From Lachnospiraceae bacterium (GTDB taxonomy: Bacteria; Bacillota; Clostridia; Lachnospirales; Lachnospiraceae): a stretch of 6,602 nt of DNA. Numbering within the stretch: position 1 is the first letter of the stretch; every line of letters starts with the position of its first letter. Positions 5,117 to 6,602 of this stretch are shown one piece after another. The DNA lies in assembly GCA_017473665.1 (NCBI GenBank), contig JAFUKK010000200.1, positions 1-6,602 on the forward strand, given 5' to 3'. The notes below the pieces were generated by a model. The model was not told the origin of the DNA, searched no databases, and worked only from the letters and a program-made list of their open reading frames with translations. A program made the position numbers and the translations under genes.

Positions 5117-5145
5117 TTGTAAATTTTCTGAAAATATACTATAAT
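5117..5145 (+). promoter_or_regulatory. Sigma-A promoter of the zinc-ribbon protein gene
   Basis: TTGTAA (5117-5122, 4/6) is followed after 17 nt by a perfect TATAAT (5140-5145). The start point would be near 5152, giving a leader of about 60 nt before the ATG at 5212. It points away from the spoIIID promoter. Confidence 0.65.
5122..5136 (+). promoter_or_regulatory. Candidate CodY-binding box
   Basis: AATTTTCTGAAAATA matches the CodY consensus AATTTTCWGAAAATT at 14 of 15 positions. It occupies the spacer between the -35 and -10 of the promoter 5117-5145, where binding would block RNA polymerase. CodY represses in response to GTP and branched-chain amino acids in Firmicutes. Whether this host has CodY is not shown in the window. 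Confidence 0.6.
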
Positions 5146-5211
5146 ATATTCAATTCCCATTACGGAATTTCGTGCATTTATTGCATAACATTACTAACTG
5201 GAGGAAAACAT

Positions 5212-6462
5212 ATGAAATACTGTTCAAAATGTGGAAATCAAATGAATGATGATGTGCAGTTCTGTCCCGGATGCGGTACTCCCGTAGCCGGTGCAAAGCC
5301 CGCTGCACCTCAGGCAGCTGCTAAGCCTGCTAAATCCGGCAAAGGCAAGGGCAAGCTGATTGGCATCGGTATCGCAGCTATCCTGGTAATCGTAGTGGTA
5401 GTAGCAATTGCCGGCAAATTGGGCGCTAAAAAACTGGATATGAAAGATTACGTAACTGTTAACTTCAACGGATTTAACTCCGTAGGTACTGCTTCCTATG
5501 ATTTCGACAGAGTGGGCTTACATCTGGATGCAGTGAACCTGACCTCTCCTACTTCCAGCGAGATTGATATTCTGAACAATCTGCTGAATGACATCTCCAT
5601 CCGCTTGTCCGTTAATGAAGACTTGAGCAATGGCGATCAAGTAGAAGTAACCATCAGCCACAACGCTGACCGTCTGAAAAAGATCGGTCTGAAGCTGACC
5701 AATACCGAATTCAAGGTAAAGGTAAAGGATTTGGAAAAACTGACCAAGATAGATGCTTTTGAAGAAGTAGAACTTCAGACCAACGGCATCGCACCTAGGA
5801 TGAACGTATACGTAGACAACGTTAACATTTCCGGATTGAGCTTATACTACACTGTAGAGCCCGGCAGCGGATTAGATATCGGCGATAAGGTAACCGTAAC
5901 CGTAGGCAACGACGAAAAATCCCTGTTACGTCAGGGTTACCAGTTGGAAGCAACCTCTAAGGAATTCACCATTGAGAAGGGTGACCGCTATGTTACCACT
6001 CCTGATGACATGACCAAAGAAGGCTTAGAAGCAATGAAGAGCCAGACCGAGGATTCCATCGATGCATACTTCGCACAGAATTCTTCCTATATCTCTGCAT
6101 CTGATGTGAAATACTTAGGTACCATCGTACAGATGCCCAAGGATTCTAATGGATGGTACAGTAATAATACCGTTTATGTGATTTATACCGCCACTGTAGC
6201 CAGTGTGACCGGAGACTTCACCGCACAGACTGTATACCTGCCCAAGTCCTTTAGCAACGTTATCATCTACGAGGACGGCATTCAGGATTATGGCAATGTG
6301 AATAACGGTTTCCATGGTAGTACCACCGATATGACTTTCAGTTGGTACTCCAACGTAGCTGGTTACAATGATTTGACCAAGATGTTTACCGAGCTGGTAC
6401 GTTCCAACAAGGATACCTACGAATTCACCATGAGTAGTGAAATCGAGAAGATTTATCAGTAA
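5212..6462 (+). CDS. Zinc-ribbon, single-span membrane protein with extracytoplasmic beta-rich repeats
   Basis: A 416-aa protein of unknown function. An N-terminal zinc ribbon (C4, C7, C18, C21 in CxxC-x10-CxxC) is followed by an Ala/Pro/Lys linker (26-48) and one strongly hydrophobic helix at about 49-67. Everything from residue 70 on should then lie outside the membrane, with the ribbon in the cytoplasm. The outer part contains two repeats of a beta-rich module. Their ends align: GDQVEVTI...IGLKLTNTEFKV (141-169) and GDKVTVTV...QGYQLEATSKEFTI (224-254). A separate C-terminal domain (about 255-416) is rich in Tyr, Thr and Asn with no catalytic motif I recognise. The architecture resembles the zinc-ribbon/TcaA-like membrane proteins frequent in Firmicutes. 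The start has GGAGG (5200-5204) seven nt upstream. It is probably co-transcribed with the DUF2752-like gene 3 nt downstream and may be under CodY control. Confidence 0.88.
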   Translation: MKYCSKCGNQMNDDVQFCPGCGTPVAGAKPAAPQAAAKPAKSGKGKGKLIGIGIAAILVIVVVVAIAGKLGAKKLDMKDYVTVNFNGFNSVGTASYDFDRVGLHLDAVNLTSPTSSEIDILNNLLNDISIRLSVNEDLSNGDQVEVTISHNADRLKKIGLKLTNTEFKVKVKDLEKLTKIDAFEEVELQTNGIAPRMNVYVDNVNISGLSLYYTVEPGSGLDIGDKVTVTVGNDEKSLLRQGYQLEATSKEFTIEKGDRYVTTPDDMTKEGLEAMKSQTEDSIDAYFAQNSSYISASDVKYLGTIVQMPKDSNGWYSNNTVYVIYTATVASVTGDFTAQTVYLPKSFSNVIIYEDGIQDYGNVNNGFHGSTTDMTFSWYSNVAGYNDLTKMFTELVRSNKDTYEFTMSSEIEKIYQ

Positions 6463-6465
6463 ATT

Positions 6466-6602
6466 ATGACCTATCTGAATAAAGTATATTCACGTATTCT
6501 GGCAGACCTTCGGGCCTGCCGGATTGCGTTATTGATAATAATTATATATATTTTGTTGACCCAGAGTCTTTTTCACACCACCTGCCCCATGGCCATTCTA
6601 AC
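6466..6602 (+). CDS. DUF2752-like membrane protein (partial, 3' end cut by window edge)
   Basis: From the ATG at 6466, 45 codons stay open to the window edge. The product has a basic N-terminus (MTYLNKVYSRILADLRACR), then a hydrophobic helix (ALLIIIIYILLTQSLF, about 21-36), then HTTCPMAIL. The His...CP context right after a first helix resembles the start of DUF2752 proteins, whose defining second CPxCG motif would lie just beyond the edge. No strong Shine-Dalgarno is seen (only GAGAAG about 15 nt upstream). The start lies 3 nt after the zinc-ribbon gene's stop, suggesting translational coupling in one operon. The family call rests on a short stretch and is tentative; a coding gene here is more certain than its family. 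Confidence 0.65.
   Translation, partial: MTYLNKVYSRILADLRACRIALLIIIIYILLTQSLFHTTCPMAIL

Noticed and set aside
6498..6523. Stable hairpin with a C(TTCG)G tetraloop after the zinc-ribbon gene, resembling a terminator
   Set aside because: It is not followed by a T run and lies inside the open frame starting at 6466, whose translation makes sense as a membrane protein. It is more likely a by-product of coding sequence.

Overview
The window looks like chromosomal DNA of a spore-forming Clostridia, most likely a gut Lachnospiraceae. The grounds are a clear spoIIID with a sigma-E-like promoter, strong AGGAGG ribosome binding sites, AT-rich intergenic DNA and the families present. I see no mobile element, CRISPR array, tRNA or rRNA. 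The assignment to Lachnospiraceae is inference from gene content and was not tested by a search.

Left part (1-1300). A small alarmone (p)ppGpp synthetase runs leftward out of the window (596 to 1). A 90-residue conserved-looking protein of unknown function (803-1075) is divergent from it. The two are separated by about 200 bp carrying two back-to-back extended -10 promoters. The 90-aa gene ends in a compact terminator that overlaps its stop codon.

Middle (1300-4750). trhA, a PAQR/hemolysin III membrane protein (1313-1963), is preceded by two candidate promoters and a long interrupted inverted repeat. Between trhA and the convergent galE lie 264 bp rich in dyads, including an 85-nt two-tier hairpin. 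On the minus strand, a UDPGP/UAP1-type sugar-1-phosphate uridylyltransferase (4575-3349) is followed by galE (3244-2228). Together they would make a nucleotide sugar and interconvert UDP-glucose and UDP-galactose, or the N-acetyl forms, feeding cell-surface polysaccharide or galactose metabolism.

Right part (4750-6602). spoIIID (5003-4752, TTG start) is divergent from a zinc-ribbon, single-span membrane protein (5212-6462). A DUF2752-like membrane protein follows 3 nt after that stop and runs off the edge. spoIIID carries a sigma-E-type promoter. The zinc-ribbon gene has a sigma-A promoter whose spacer holds a 14/15 match to the CodY box. The spoIIID terminator loop appears to contain the -35 element of the uridylyltransferase gene.

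No single spectacular new system is visible. The best leads are regulatory: the CodY box, the sigma-E promoter, the terminator/promoter overlap, the trhA-upstream dyad and the two-tier hairpin. The zinc-ribbon/DUF2752 pair and the 90-aa protein are the uncharacterised genes most worth following.
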